Assembly: GCF_002368195.1 (NCBI RefSeq)
Contig: NZ_AP018178.1
Span: 62,001-126,000, forward strand
From: Calothrix sp. NIES-2100
GTDB taxonomy: Bacteria; Cyanobacteriota; Cyanobacteriia; Cyanobacteriales; Nostocaceae
Direction of reading: 5' to 3'
DNA length: 64,000 nucleotides
Below, one piece after another: positions 34,192 through 42,308 of this stretch. Positions within the stretch are counted from its first letter, which is position 1; every line of letters starts with the position of its first letter. The position numbers and the translations under genes are program-made. The notes beneath the pieces are model-generated. The model saw nothing but the letters and a program-made list of their open reading frames with translations. It ran no database searches and was not told the DNA's origin.

Positions 34192-34274
34192 CTACACATT
34201 AATTTTGAAACAAATTATAGCTCTTAGCAAAGAGGTCTATTATTAATTTCTTTGCCGTTTCAATTCAGGTAATT

Positions 34275-34291
34275 GGTGGGCAATGCCCACC
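34275..34291. terminator. hairpin between aspS and the methyltransferase gene
   Basis: GGTGGGC and GCCCACC pair perfectly over an AAT loop, 24 nt after the aspS stop on the minus strand. There is no T-run, so termination is possible but not certain. Confidence 0.4.
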
Positions 34292-34314
34292 TAATTAGAC
34301 AATTCGCTAGTTCA

Positions 34315-36102
34315 CTAAGTTTTTGGTTTGTAAGTTGAAGCAACGTGCAATTCTTTCAACTGCTTCGCATCCACCCCAGAAGGCGCATCTGTCAACAAGC
34401 AACGGGCTTGTTGTGTCTTCGGAAAAGCGATGACATCGCGAATGGATTCTTCTTTCGCTAACAACATCGCTAACCGATCTAAACCGTAGGCGATACCACC
34501 ATGCGGCGGTGTACCATATTCAAAGGCTTCTAAAAGAAAGCCAAATTTATTCTGGGCTTCTTCGGGGGACAAACCGATGGCTTCAAACACCTGTTCTTGA
34601 ACATCGCGCTGATAAATCCGCCGACTACCACCGCCAACTTCAAAGCCGTTGAATACTAAATCATAGGCTTGGGCGCGGGCGGTTTTTAAGTCATGTAAAT
34701 CATCGGGATGGGGTGCAGTAAAGGGGTGGTGTAGCGCTTCTAAGCGTTTTTCATCAGCATTCCACTCGAACATGGGGAAATCGGTAATCCAGAGCAAGTT
34801 AATTTTTTCTGGATCGATTAAGCCAAATTCTTTAGCAGCAAATTGCCGTAATCTATCTAAAGTTTTATTAACTGTGGCGGTATCACCAGCCCCAAATAGC
34901 AGCAAATGTCCGGCTTTTGCACCTGTACGGCGTAAAATTTCCGCTTTTTGTTCAGGGCTGAGGTTGTCTTTAATTGCGCCAATGGTGTCAATTTCACCCT
35001 CTTCGCGAACGCGGATGTAAGCTAAACCTTTAGCGCCTGCTTCACTCGCTTCTTTGAAAATATCACCGCCTGTTTTGATGCGGACATTGGAAATAGCATC
35101 GTTACCATTGGGAATGGGTAAGATTTTGACGATACCACCATTGGCGATCGCATCTCGAAAAACTTTAAACCCAGAATCTTTTAAGATATCAGAAACATCA
35201 ACTAGTTCCAAACCATAACGAGTATCTGGTTTATCACTACCGTAGCGTTCCATCGCTTCTTTATAGGTAAGACGGGGAAAAGGATGATGTAACTCAATTC
35301 CTTTAACAGTTTTGAAGATATAAGCAACTAACTTCTCATTGAGTTGGATAATTTCTTCTTGAGACATGAAACTCATTTCCATGTCCAACTGCGTAAATTC
35401 CGGTTGTCTGTCGGCGCGTAAGTCTTCATCGCGGAAGCAACGGGCTATCTGATAGTATCTGTCTAGACCGGATACCATCAGCAATTGCTTAAATAATTGC
35501 GGTGATTGCGGTAAAGCAAACCACTCACCAGGGTTGACGCGACTGGGAAGGATATAATCCCGCGCCCCTTCTGGGGTGGAACGGGTAAGAATCGGGGTTT
35601 CAACTTCAATAAAACCTTCGATGTCTTCCAAATAGCGACGCATGGCTTTGACAACTTGATGACGCAATTGTATATTCTTCGCCATGCGATCGCGTCGCAA
35701 ATCCAAGTAACGATACTTCAGCCGTAATTCTTCGCGCACATTCTCGGTGTCAGCGCTGGAAACCTGGAATGGTAACTGTTTGCGCACACCATTGAGGATT
35801 TCAATTTTATCGGCGTAGATTTCAATTTCGCCGGTAGGTAGGCGAGGATTTAGGGATTCGTCGGGACGTTGTGTCACTCTACCAGTGATTGCCACAACAT
35901 ATTCATTCCGCAGAGCATTAGCTTGCTCATAGGAATCTGGGGTGCGTTGGGGATCGCTGACAATTTGGAGAATGCCAGAGCGATCGCGTAAATCTAAGAA
36001 TATCACGCCCCCATGATCGCGGCGACGGTCTACCCATCCGTACAAGGTAACAGTTTCTCCAATATGTTCTTTTCGGAGTTCGCCGCAATAGTGAGTTCGC
36101 AT
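34315..36102 (-). CDS. aspS: aspartyl-tRNA synthetase
   Basis: Charges tRNA(Asp) with aspartate. 595 residues from the ATG at 36102 (MRTHYCGELRKEHIGETVTL); a frame extends upstream to 36159 but the added 19 residues are not part of the family. An N-terminal OB-fold anticodon-binding domain (GWVDRRRDHGGVIFLDLRD), class II motif 2 (FRDEDLRADRQPEFTQLD), the bacterial GAD insertion (about 300-410) and motif 3 (GIAYGLDRLAML) are all present. Bacterial type. A terminator-like hairpin (34275-34291) separates it from the restriction-modification genes. Confidence 0.97.
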   Translation of the reverse strand: MRTHYCGELRKEHIGETVTLYGWVDRRRDHGGVIFLDLRDRSGILQIVSDPQRTPDSYEQANALRNEYVVAITGRVTQRPDESLNPRLPTGEIEIYADKIEILNGVRKQLPFQVSSADTENVREELRLKYRYLDLRRDRMAKNIQLRHQVVKAMRRYLEDIEGFIEVETPILTRSTPEGARDYILPSRVNPGEWFALPQSPQLFKQLLMVSGLDRYYQIARCFRDEDLRADRQPEFTQLDMEMSFMSQEEIIQLNEKLVAYIFKTVKGIELHHPFPRLTYKEAMERYGSDKPDTRYGLELVDVSDILKDSGFKVFRDAIANGGIVKILPIPNGNDAISNVRIKTGGDIFKEASEAGAKGLAYIRVREEGEIDTIGAIKDNLSPEQKAEILRRTGAKAGHLLLFGAGDTATVNKTLDRLRQFAAKEFGLIDPEKINLLWITDFPMFEWNADEKRLEALHHPFTAPHPDDLHDLKTARAQAYDLVFNGFEVGGGSRRIYQRDVQEQVFEAIGLSPEEAQNKFGFLLEAFEYGTPPHGGIAYGLDRLAMLLAKEESIRDVIAFPKTQQARCLLTDAPSGVDAKQLKELHVASTYKPKT

Positions 36103-36715
36103 AGGTGTTAATTTTTTCTTTGGCTCTAGATGGGCAAGTAAATCACAAAGCTTTCCCATTATCTAGCATCAATAGTATCTAATTGAAGACAAGATGGCAT
36201 AATCTCCGGACAAACGGCTGCGGAGATCGGACAGATGTGTCTTTTGGTAACTATACCTTATCTTCCATCCTGGTAGGCGCATAGCCTCAGGTAAACAGAG
36301 TTTTCGGGTGTTACACATCAGTATCCTGGTGCTGATCTATGTTTGCATGAATTTTCTTTACGTTAGTCTGTCCTCGTGTCGGCTGTTGATAGTCTGATTA
36401 CGCTTTGTGAATCTATGCTTTTGTTTTCCCTACATAGCCCGTCTCTAGGATTGAAAAATTTTCGCGCCAAAATGACCACAAAACTGTAAGCTAAACAGTT
36501 AAAGTTTAAATTAACGAATTGAAATATCACTTTCAGATTTTTGACCGCAGATAAATAATACAGCGATCGCGTTAATCAACCACCCATTAGCAGTCAGTTC
36601 GATGAACCTCCCCCAGCAACCGAACCTCTCTTAGCAGGGAGGTGATGTTAAGAACAATTACTGGTCAAACTCACGTTAATGACAAACTTAGTATTAATTC
36701 TTAATTATTTGTTAC
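36103..36715. other. intergenic region with candidate structured element
   Basis: No gene seen in about 610 bp. ATCTCCG and CGGAGAT (about 36199-36225) form a perfect 7-bp stem over a 13-nt loop. A second imperfect hairpin (ACCTCTC/GGGAGGT, about 36624-36643) lies upstream of the ATP-grasp gene. Neither matches a riboswitch I know. Confidence 0.45.
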
Positions 36716-37621
36716 ATGAATATTTTAGTTTTGGGAAATGCTGAAGATGCACATGCTGCACATATTCAACAATCTTTAACCCAAGCAGGGGTAAGTGCAG
36801 ATTATGTAGATACTACTTTATTTCCCTCGCAGTTGCAAATGTTTTGGCGACCTGACACTCAAATGGGAGGATTGATACTACCAGGAGAGCGGCGCTTAAA
36901 TTTTACAGATATTAAAAGTGTATTTTGGCGACAGTTGTCTGGGGTTTATATACCTGAGTTAAAGGATTCCGAGCAAAAAAGAATCGCCATCAATGATTCT
37001 ATGAGTACATTGCGATCGCTCATGCAAGCTTGTCCATGTCGCTGGGTAAATTCTTGGCAAGCTTACGAATATCATAAAGAGAAACCCTTACAACTCAGAG
37101 CAGTTAAACAAATTGGAGTCGAGATTCCCGCCACTCTCATTGGTAACGATCCCCAGGAAATTACAGAGTTTGCGCAGTCTCTAGAAAAAGTTATTTTTAA
37201 GCCAGTGTATGGTGGTGCGCATACTCAATTAGTCACAGAGGCGCATTTAGATCCCAAACGATTGAATTTGGCTTTAAAAATTTCTCCTGTCACCCTCCAA
37301 GAATATATTCCCGGGACAAATATTCGTACTTATGTGATTGCTGATGCAGTTTACTCTGCGGAAATTCGTAGCCCTGCTTTAGATTTCCGGGAAGATATGG
37401 AAGCTGAGTTAATTCCCATCCAAATACCTGAATCAGTACAACAGCAATGTCTAGCCATTACTCAAGCATTAAAGTTAGAGTGGACGGCGATTGATTGGCG
37501 GTTAAAACCCACGGGCGAATATATATTTTTAGAAGCAAATCCTAGTCCAATGTTTTTGCACTTTGAAAAACAAACAGGTTATCCCATTACAGACAAATTG
37601 CTGAGTTTACTTATGAATTAA
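36716..37621 (+). CDS. ATP-grasp ligase, graspetide (omega-ester peptide) macrocyclase
   Basis: 301 residues. An N-terminal RimK-like pre-domain (MNILVLGNAEDAHAAHIQ; VFWRQLSGVY) leads to the ATP-grasp fold: KVIFKPVYGGAHTQLV binds nucleotide, LQEYIPGTNIRTYVI is the central strand, and DWRLKPTGEYIFLEANPSPMF carries the metal ligands. This is the type of enzyme (MvdD/PsnB-like) that joins Thr/Ser or Lys side chains to Glu/Asp in ribosomal peptides. The matching precursor gene lies 261 bp downstream. A terminator follows this gene, so enzyme and precursor may be transcribed separately. ATG at 36716. Confidence 0.85.
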   Translation: MNILVLGNAEDAHAAHIQQSLTQAGVSADYVDTTLFPSQLQMFWRPDTQMGGLILPGERRLNFTDIKSVFWRQLSGVYIPELKDSEQKRIAINDSMSTLRSLMQACPCRWVNSWQAYEYHKEKPLQLRAVKQIGVEIPATLIGNDPQEITEFAQSLEKVIFKPVYGGAHTQLVTEAHLDPKRLNLALKISPVTLQEYIPGTNIRTYVIADAVYSAEIRSPALDFREDMEAELIPIQIPESVQQQCLAITQALKLEWTAIDWRLKPTGEYIFLEANPSPMFLHFEKQTGYPITDKLLSLLMN

Positions 37622-37677
37622 GTTAAATCCAATTTATCCTTTATCAAAGACTTTATTAAAGAGTTAGAAAAAAATCT

Positions 37678-37700
37678 AGCCATTTTGGCTGTCTTTTTTT
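37678..37700 (+). terminator. terminator after the ATP-grasp gene
   Basis: AGCCA and TGGCT pair over a 3-nt loop and are followed by GTC and seven T, 57 nt after the ATP-grasp stop codon. Confidence 0.65.
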
Positions 37701-37882
37701 AATAAGCCAACCAAAATCACTATAACTATATATCAAATTGATTTACTCTAGAAAATAGTTAATTGAATCTAGCTAACAGTAGAGTTTGCAACTAATGATG
37801 GCTGGGATTCATTAATGATTTTGAAATTTCCCATTGGCAAGATTTTGTTGGTTAATAGTGGCTTAAATTGAGGAAAGATTTT

Positions 37883-38245
37883 ATGCAACACCCTTTTGCT
37901 CTCAACCTTTCTGACTTAGAAATGATCGAATGCGATTTTGAAGAAAACCTTTCAGAAGAGGAAGCTGTCCAAGTCCAAGGTGGAACTGTTTTTACTACCT
38001 TGGCTTTAGGTGAAGAAGGTGGAGAAGTAACTACCAAAGCTTTAAATGAAGAAGGCGGAGAAGTAACTACCTTAGCTTTAGGTGAGGAAGGTGGTAGTGG
38101 TGGTATCCAGTGTATCTCTGCTCCATGTCCAGGAAGCGAAACTGGCGGTACTCCTAAGCCTCCTGTGACTCGAGCTAAATTTGAAAATGGTGGCGATCAT
38201 GTTTACACTAAAGCTCGATATGGTTTAGAGGCGGGTGGCTGGTAA
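37883..38245 (+). CDS. graspetide precursor with three TTxxxxEE core repeats
   Basis: 120 residues, ATG at 37883 with AGGA 8 nt upstream. Leader: residues 1-34 (LNLSDLEMIECDFEENLSEE, then EAVQVQGG), ending in the double glycine used by C39 peptidase/ABC exporters. Core: three 12-residue units starting at T38, T50 and T62: TTLALGEEGGEV, TTKALNEEGGEV, TTLALGEEGGSG. TTxxxxEE is the motif of plesiocin-type (group 2) graspetides, in which each unit forms a hairpin-like bicycle through Thr-Glu esters. The tail (75-120) has two cysteines (C77, C82), a Pro-rich linker and VTRAKFENGGD and YTKARYGLEAGGW, possibly degenerate extra cores. Modified by the neighbouring ATP-grasp enzyme. No exporter is next to it. 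Confidence 0.85.
   Translation: MQHPFALNLSDLEMIECDFEENLSEEEAVQVQGGTVFTTLALGEEGGEVTTKALNEEGGEVTTLALGEEGGSGGIQCISAPCPGSETGGTPKPPVTRAKFENGGDHVYTKARYGLEAGGW
37994..38101 (+). repeat. 36-bp tandem repeat encoding graspetide cores
   Basis: Three 36-bp units (ACTACCTTGGCTTTAGGTGA... type) encode the 12-residue TTxALxEEGGxx cores. The period of whole codons allows copy gain or loss without frameshift. Confidence 0.85.
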
Positions 38246-38403
38246 ATTCCTGAGTAAAAGTCTTAAGGAATATCCAATTTTTTAAATACCCAATATGTAG
38301 TGCGAGCGTCTCGGAAGCTGATGTTCATTCATCGAGCAAGATGCTCGTACTACGGAATATGGGTAATTTATTTTTTGTAAGTCTTTGATTGAATCTATTA
38401 TCT

Positions 38404-38430
38404 GTAGGAACGTACAGCTGTACGCCCCTA
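38404..38430. repeat. short hairpin repeat with GCCCCTAC end
   Basis: CGTACAGCTGTACG (38411-38424) is a perfect palindrome flanked by GTAGGAA on the left and CCCCTAC on the right. It is one of several hairpins in the window that end in GCCCCTAC. Confidence 0.5.
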
Positions 38431-38703
38431 CTTTTCTTTATTTGTATTTGAGCGAATCGCTTTATCTAAATCCCGCAGTAATTCTTCTTCCGCGTCCCGT
38501 TCTTGCTTGAGTTCGCGAACCATTTCCTGACTGGAGCCAATCAGCAAGCCAGCAACTCCACCAATAATGGCGTATTTTTGAGCCAAATCTTTATACATTG
38601 AACTTGTATAGGGGCAAGGAAGTAAATAGGCAATAATAAAACCAATTCCTGCGCCTAAAAATGCAGTCACAATACTAGAGAAAGCGATTAGTTTGGCGTT
38701 CAT
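38428..38703 (-). CDS. small membrane protein with coiled-coil tail
   Basis: 91 residues from the ATG at 38703 (MNAKLIAFSSIV); an upstream ATG at 38763 would add 20 residues not predicted to belong. Two hydrophobic helices (about 4-28, SSIVTAFLGAGIGFIIAYL; about 45-58, AIIGGVAGLLIGS) with glycine-rich packing faces, then a charged helix (ELKQERDAEEELLRDLDKAI) likely coiled-coil. Family not recognised; similar short proteins occur in filamentous cyanobacteria. No operon partner. Confidence 0.6.
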   Translation of the reverse strand: MNAKLIAFSSIVTAFLGAGIGFIIAYLLPCPYTSSMYKDLAQKYAIIGGVAGLLIGSSQEMVRELKQERDAEEELLRDLDKAIRSNTNKEK

Positions 38704-38826
38704 TTGCTTTGCTTTGATAGTTAATACCCCAGGTGGATGATGAGGGTACACTTTCATTGTCACAGTGTATTTCTCAGTGGGATCTTAATCTTTAAATCTT
38801 TTAATATCAAAATCTGATAGAAATTC

Positions 38827-38926
38827 GAGTATTAAAGACTCGTTCACAAGTATCAAAGAGTCACCTACGAGTATCAAAGACTCATTCACGAGTATTAAAG
38901 GCTCGCTCACAAGTGTTAAAGGCTTG
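38827..38926. repeat. 21-bp tandem repeat, about 4.8 units
   Basis: Units such as GAGTATCAAAGACTCATTCAC repeat with a 21-bp period at 38827, 38848, 38869, 38890 and 38911. Each unit contains the small inverted repeat GAGT...ACTC, so each can form its own hairpin. It translates as a seven-residue repeat on the minus strand (LILVNES), but no coding role is likely. Confidence 0.8.
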
Positions 38927-38960
38927 TAGCAGATTGCTACTTGGTGAAGTACAGATAATT

Positions 38961-38989
38961 GTAAGGGCACAACATTGTTGTGCCCCTAC
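38961..38989. repeat. short hairpin repeat GTAAGGGC/GCCCCTAC
   Basis: GGGCACAACA (38965-38974) pairs with TGTTGTGCCC (38976-38985) around a single base, with GTAA on the left and CTAC on the right. Confidence 0.6.
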
Positions 38990-39045
38990 CTGTATACTTT
39001 ATTTACCTAAAAAACGCTGTATCTGTTTTCATGGGTGGTTTTTTA

Positions 39046-42000
39046 TCAGGAATCATTCGATGGGCGATCGCCGCCGGTTTGAGTTCCCACCGCAGCCGAT
39101 TGTGATTGAGCGATCGCTGTTGTTTGTTCTTCGTCCTGTCTATCGGCGGTAGACTTTTTAGTTTGATGGGAAGGTTTGCGCTTTAAGAAGCGTTCTTCCA
39201 AATTCTTGATAATCACATACAGCACTGGAACAATCAGCAAACTCAAAACTGTTGCTACCAGTAGCCCCCCAAATAACGCCGTTCCCAACGACCAGCGCGA
39301 GGCTGAACCTGCGCCTGAGGCGACAACCAGGGGGAAAAATCCCAGCAATGACGCAGATGAAGTCATGACGATTGGGCGAAATCGTTCTTGGGCTGCTGTC
39401 AAGGCTGCTTTGGGAATTGTCATCCCTTGTTCATAGGCTTGGTTAGCAAACTCCACAATCAAAATCGCGTTTTTAGAGGCGAGTCCGATTAACATTACCA
39501 ACGCTACGTTGGCGTAGACATCGTTCACCAAACCGCGCAACGATAGGGCACTTAACGCACCTAACAACGCTAAAGGTACAGTTAACAAAATAATTGCGGG
39601 GTCAACATAACTTTCATACTGCGCAGCTAGGGTGAGAAACACCATAATGATCCCGAAGCCAAAAATTAGAATCCCCAAGTTACCTGCGGATAATTCTTCC
39701 CGGGCGGTTCCTGTCCAATCGCTACCAACGCCTGGTATGGCTGCGGCGGTGACTGCTTGCTGCATTGACTGGATCGCTTGTCCGCTACTGTAACCCTGTG
39801 CTTCTCTACCTTGGATACTAATAGCACGGAAGCCGTTGTAATGAGAGATGACGGCTGGGCCTGTAATGGGTGTGAGTTTTGCTACTTCACTCAATCGCAC
39901 CATTTGATTATTTGCCGATCGCACATACAGCTGATTTATATCATTTGGCGATCGCCGATAGTTGCCATCAGCTTGCACATAAACGCGATAGCTCTGCTGT
40001 CCCAGAGTAAAATCGTTGACATATTGCGAGCCAATCGCAGCGCCTAAGGTGTTAACAGCTTGCTGAAAATCGACGTTGAGCGCTTCTAAACGATTGCGAT
40101 CGAAGTCAACTTGAAACTGGGGTGTACTGGCGGTAAACTGCGTAAATACGCCACCACCTAGGGCTGGTTGTTGGTTTGCTTGGGCGATCACCGCTTGGGC
40201 ATTTGCAAAAAAGTCATCAATTGTCAATCGCCCGTTGGTGCGGTCTTCCAACTGTAACTCAAATCCGCCCAAAGTACTAAAACCTTGAATTGGTGGCGGA
40301 TTGACTGCGGTGATAATCGCATCTGGGATGGTTTGAAATGCGCCATTAATTCGCCCTAAAATTGCCGAAGCGCTTTGCTCTGTTTTAGTACGTTCCTCCC
40401 AAGGTTTCAGCTTGGCAAAGAATACACCGCGATTTGAGCCGCTACCAGCAAAACCAAATCCCGAAGTCGCAAAAACGTTCTCAATTTCTGGTTCTTTTTG
40501 CAGAATTTGTTCAAGTTTGGTAATTACTTCATCTGTATAGTTGAGGGCGACTCCATCCGGGCCTTGAATAATGCCTAAGACAATCCCCTGGTCTTCATTG
40601 GGGACAAATCCTGTGGGGACATGGGTGAACATAAAATAAGTCCCAGCTAAACCCACAACAAACAATGCTACGACAGCGTAACGCAGGCGAATTAAAAAAT
40701 TGACGATCGCTAAAAACCGGTCAATAATCCATTGCAAGATTTGATTAAATTTGTTGAAAAACCAGCCCAATGGGCCGCGTTTGGGTTGGGGCGGACGGAG
40801 TAAAATCGCCGCCATACTGGGACTGAAGGACAGCGCGTTAAATGTTGAAATGGCGATGGAGAAGGCAATTACTAAGGCGAATTGCTGATACATTTTACCG
40901 GTGGAACCGGGGAAAAATGCTACCGGAATAAACACCGCCATCAACACCAGGGATGTTGCAACCACTGCACCAGTCAGTTCCTCCATTGCTTCAAAGGAAG
41001 CTTGTAATGGTCTAACTCCCTGTTCAATTTTGCGGGCGATCGCTTCGACAACGATAATGGCATCATCAACTACTAACCCTGTGGCTAAGATTAAGCCAAA
41101 TAAAGTTAAATTATTGAGTGAAAATTTAAATATGTAAGCAAATGCTAATGCGCCGACTAGGGAAACCGGAATCGCCACAATGGGAATAACAGTGGCGCGC
41201 CAGTCTTGGAGAAACAGAAAAATTACCAATACCACCAAAGCGATCGCTTCGGCTAGGGTTTTCACCACTTCTTCCAGGGAAGCTTGCACAAACCCAACGG
41301 TATCGTAGACAATTTTGGTTTTTAATCCCGGTGGAAAGTCTTTACTTAGTTCGTCCATCTGCGCTTCAATGTTTTTCGCCACATCCAGCGCATTACTTCC
41401 TGGTGACTGATAAATTGCAAGACCAATCGCTGGCTTAGCATTATTTCTCGCATTGCTGGCGTAAGTCTCCGAGCCGAGTTCCGCACGACCCACATCTTTG
41501 AGTTTAATTAAATTACCATTACTACCGGCTTTAATCACCAGGTTCTCAAATTGCGATGCATTTTGAAACTGACCATTTACCCGCAGGGGAATTTCATAAC
41601 TTTGACCTGGGGGTATGGGCGCTTGACCTAAAGTACCGGCTCCAGCGAGAATGTTTTGCGATCGCAATGCTGTTGCTACATCTGCTACGGTTAATTGCCG
41701 ACTCGCTAAGGCATTGGGATCGAGCCACAGCCGCATTGCATACCGCTTTTCCCCAAAAATTGTCAAATCGCCAACTCCTGGCGTTCGCAGCAGTTGATCT
41801 CGTAAATTCAAGTCAATATAGTTACTTATAAATAGCGGATCATACTCATTATTTTCTGCATAAAACGTATAGACTAACAAAATGCTTGTGGAAGCCGTTT
41901 GTGCTGTCACTCCAAGTTGTTGCACACTCGTTGGCAAGCGTGGTGTCGCCCTAGCGATGCGATTTTGCACGTTCACCTGGTCGATATTTTTATCAGTTTG

Positions 42001-42291
42001 TGACCCAAAATATACTGAGATTTGACTACTTCCCGCTGAACTGTTCGAGGTCATGTACTGCATTCCCTCGACACCGTTAATTTGCCGCTCTAACGTTGTT
42101 GTGACTGCACTTTCAACAGTGGCGACATCCGCCCCGGTATAATTCGCTGATATTTGAACGCGAATCGGGGCAATATCTGGCAAGTAATTGAGTGGTAGTA
42201 GGGGAATACACACGCACCCCACAATCAGAATCACTAAGGTACAAACGGTAGTTAGCACCGGGCGTTTGATAAAGGTATTGGCGATCGACAT
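39046..42291 (-). CDS. RND-family efflux permease (HAE1/AcrB type)
   Basis: 1081-residue proton-driven inner-membrane pump of the hydrophobe/amphiphile efflux family. Starts MSIANTFIKRPVLTTVCTLV with the first transmembrane helix, followed by the periplasmic porter loop (YTGADVATVESAVTTTLERQ, INGVEGMQYMTSNSS). The proton-relay helix has GLVVDDAIIVVEA with the two aspartates, and the second half repeats the pattern (LIGLASKNAILIVEFANQ). The basic, Gln-rich tail (about 1045-1081) is poorly conserved. The adaptor gene lies 17 bp upstream in the same operon; no TolC-like gene is in the window. Substrate unknown. Confidence 0.95.
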   Translation of the reverse strand: MSIANTFIKRPVLTTVCTLVILIVGCVCIPLLPLNYLPDIAPIRVQISANYTGADVATVESAVTTTLERQINGVEGMQYMTSNSSAGSSQISVYFGSQTDKNIDQVNVQNRIARATPRLPTSVQQLGVTAQTASTSILLVYTFYAENNEYDPLFISNYIDLNLRDQLLRTPGVGDLTIFGEKRYAMRLWLDPNALASRQLTVADVATALRSQNILAGAGTLGQAPIPPGQSYEIPLRVNGQFQNASQFENLVIKAGSNGNLIKLKDVGRAELGSETYASNARNNAKPAIGLAIYQSPGSNALDVAKNIEAQMDELSKDFPPGLKTKIVYDTVGFVQASLEEVVKTLAEAIALVVLVIFLFLQDWRATVIPIVAIPVSLVGALAFAYIFKFSLNNLTLFGLILATGLVVDDAIIVVEAIARKIEQGVRPLQASFEAMEELTGAVVATSLVLMAVFIPVAFFPGSTGKMYQQFALVIAFSIAISTFNALSFSPSMAAILLRPPQPKRGPLGWFFNKFNQILQWIIDRFLAIVNFLIRLRYAVVALFVVGLAGTYFMFTHVPTGFVPNEDQGIVLGIIQGPDGVALNYTDEVITKLEQILQKEPEIENVFATSGFGFAGSGSNRGVFFAKLKPWEERTKTEQSASAILGRINGAFQTIPDAIITAVNPPPIQGFSTLGGFELQLEDRTNGRLTIDDFFANAQAVIAQANQQPALGGGVFTQFTASTPQFQVDFDRNRLEALNVDFQQAVNTLGAAIGSQYVNDFTLGQQSYRVYVQADGNYRRSPNDINQLYVRSANNQMVRLSEVAKLTPITGPAVISHYNGFRAISIQGREAQGYSSGQAIQSMQQAVTAAAIPGVGSDWTGTAREELSAGNLGILIFGFGIIMVFLTLAAQYESYVDPAIILLTVPLALLGALSALSLRGLVNDVYANVALVMLIGLASKNAILIVEFANQAYEQGMTIPKAALTAAQERFRPIVMTSSASLLGFFPLVVASGAGSASRWSLGTALFGGLLVATVLSLLIVPVLYVIIKNLEERFLKRKPSHQTKKSTADRQDEEQTTAIAQSQSAAVGTQTGGDRPSNDS

Positions 42292-42308
42292 GATCGAGTG
42301 TCCTGGAT

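Noticed and set aside
36199..36225. Riboswitch or T-box upstream of aspS
   Set aside because: Only a single 7-bp stem can be supported; no known riboswitch core was recognised.
36595..36660. Possible tRNA from a TTCGA word near paired C/G stretches
   Set aside because: No acceptor stem, no anticodon arm and no T-loop consensus; no tRNA found anywhere in the window.
37994..38101. Graspetide core repeats considered as a noncoding tandem repeat
   Set aside because: Codon-level conservation, a clear leader with ribosome site and the adjacent ATP-grasp enzyme favour a real precursor gene.
38785..38970. Minus-strand frame with LILVNES-type repeats
   Set aside because: Generated by the 21-bp repeat; no start context.
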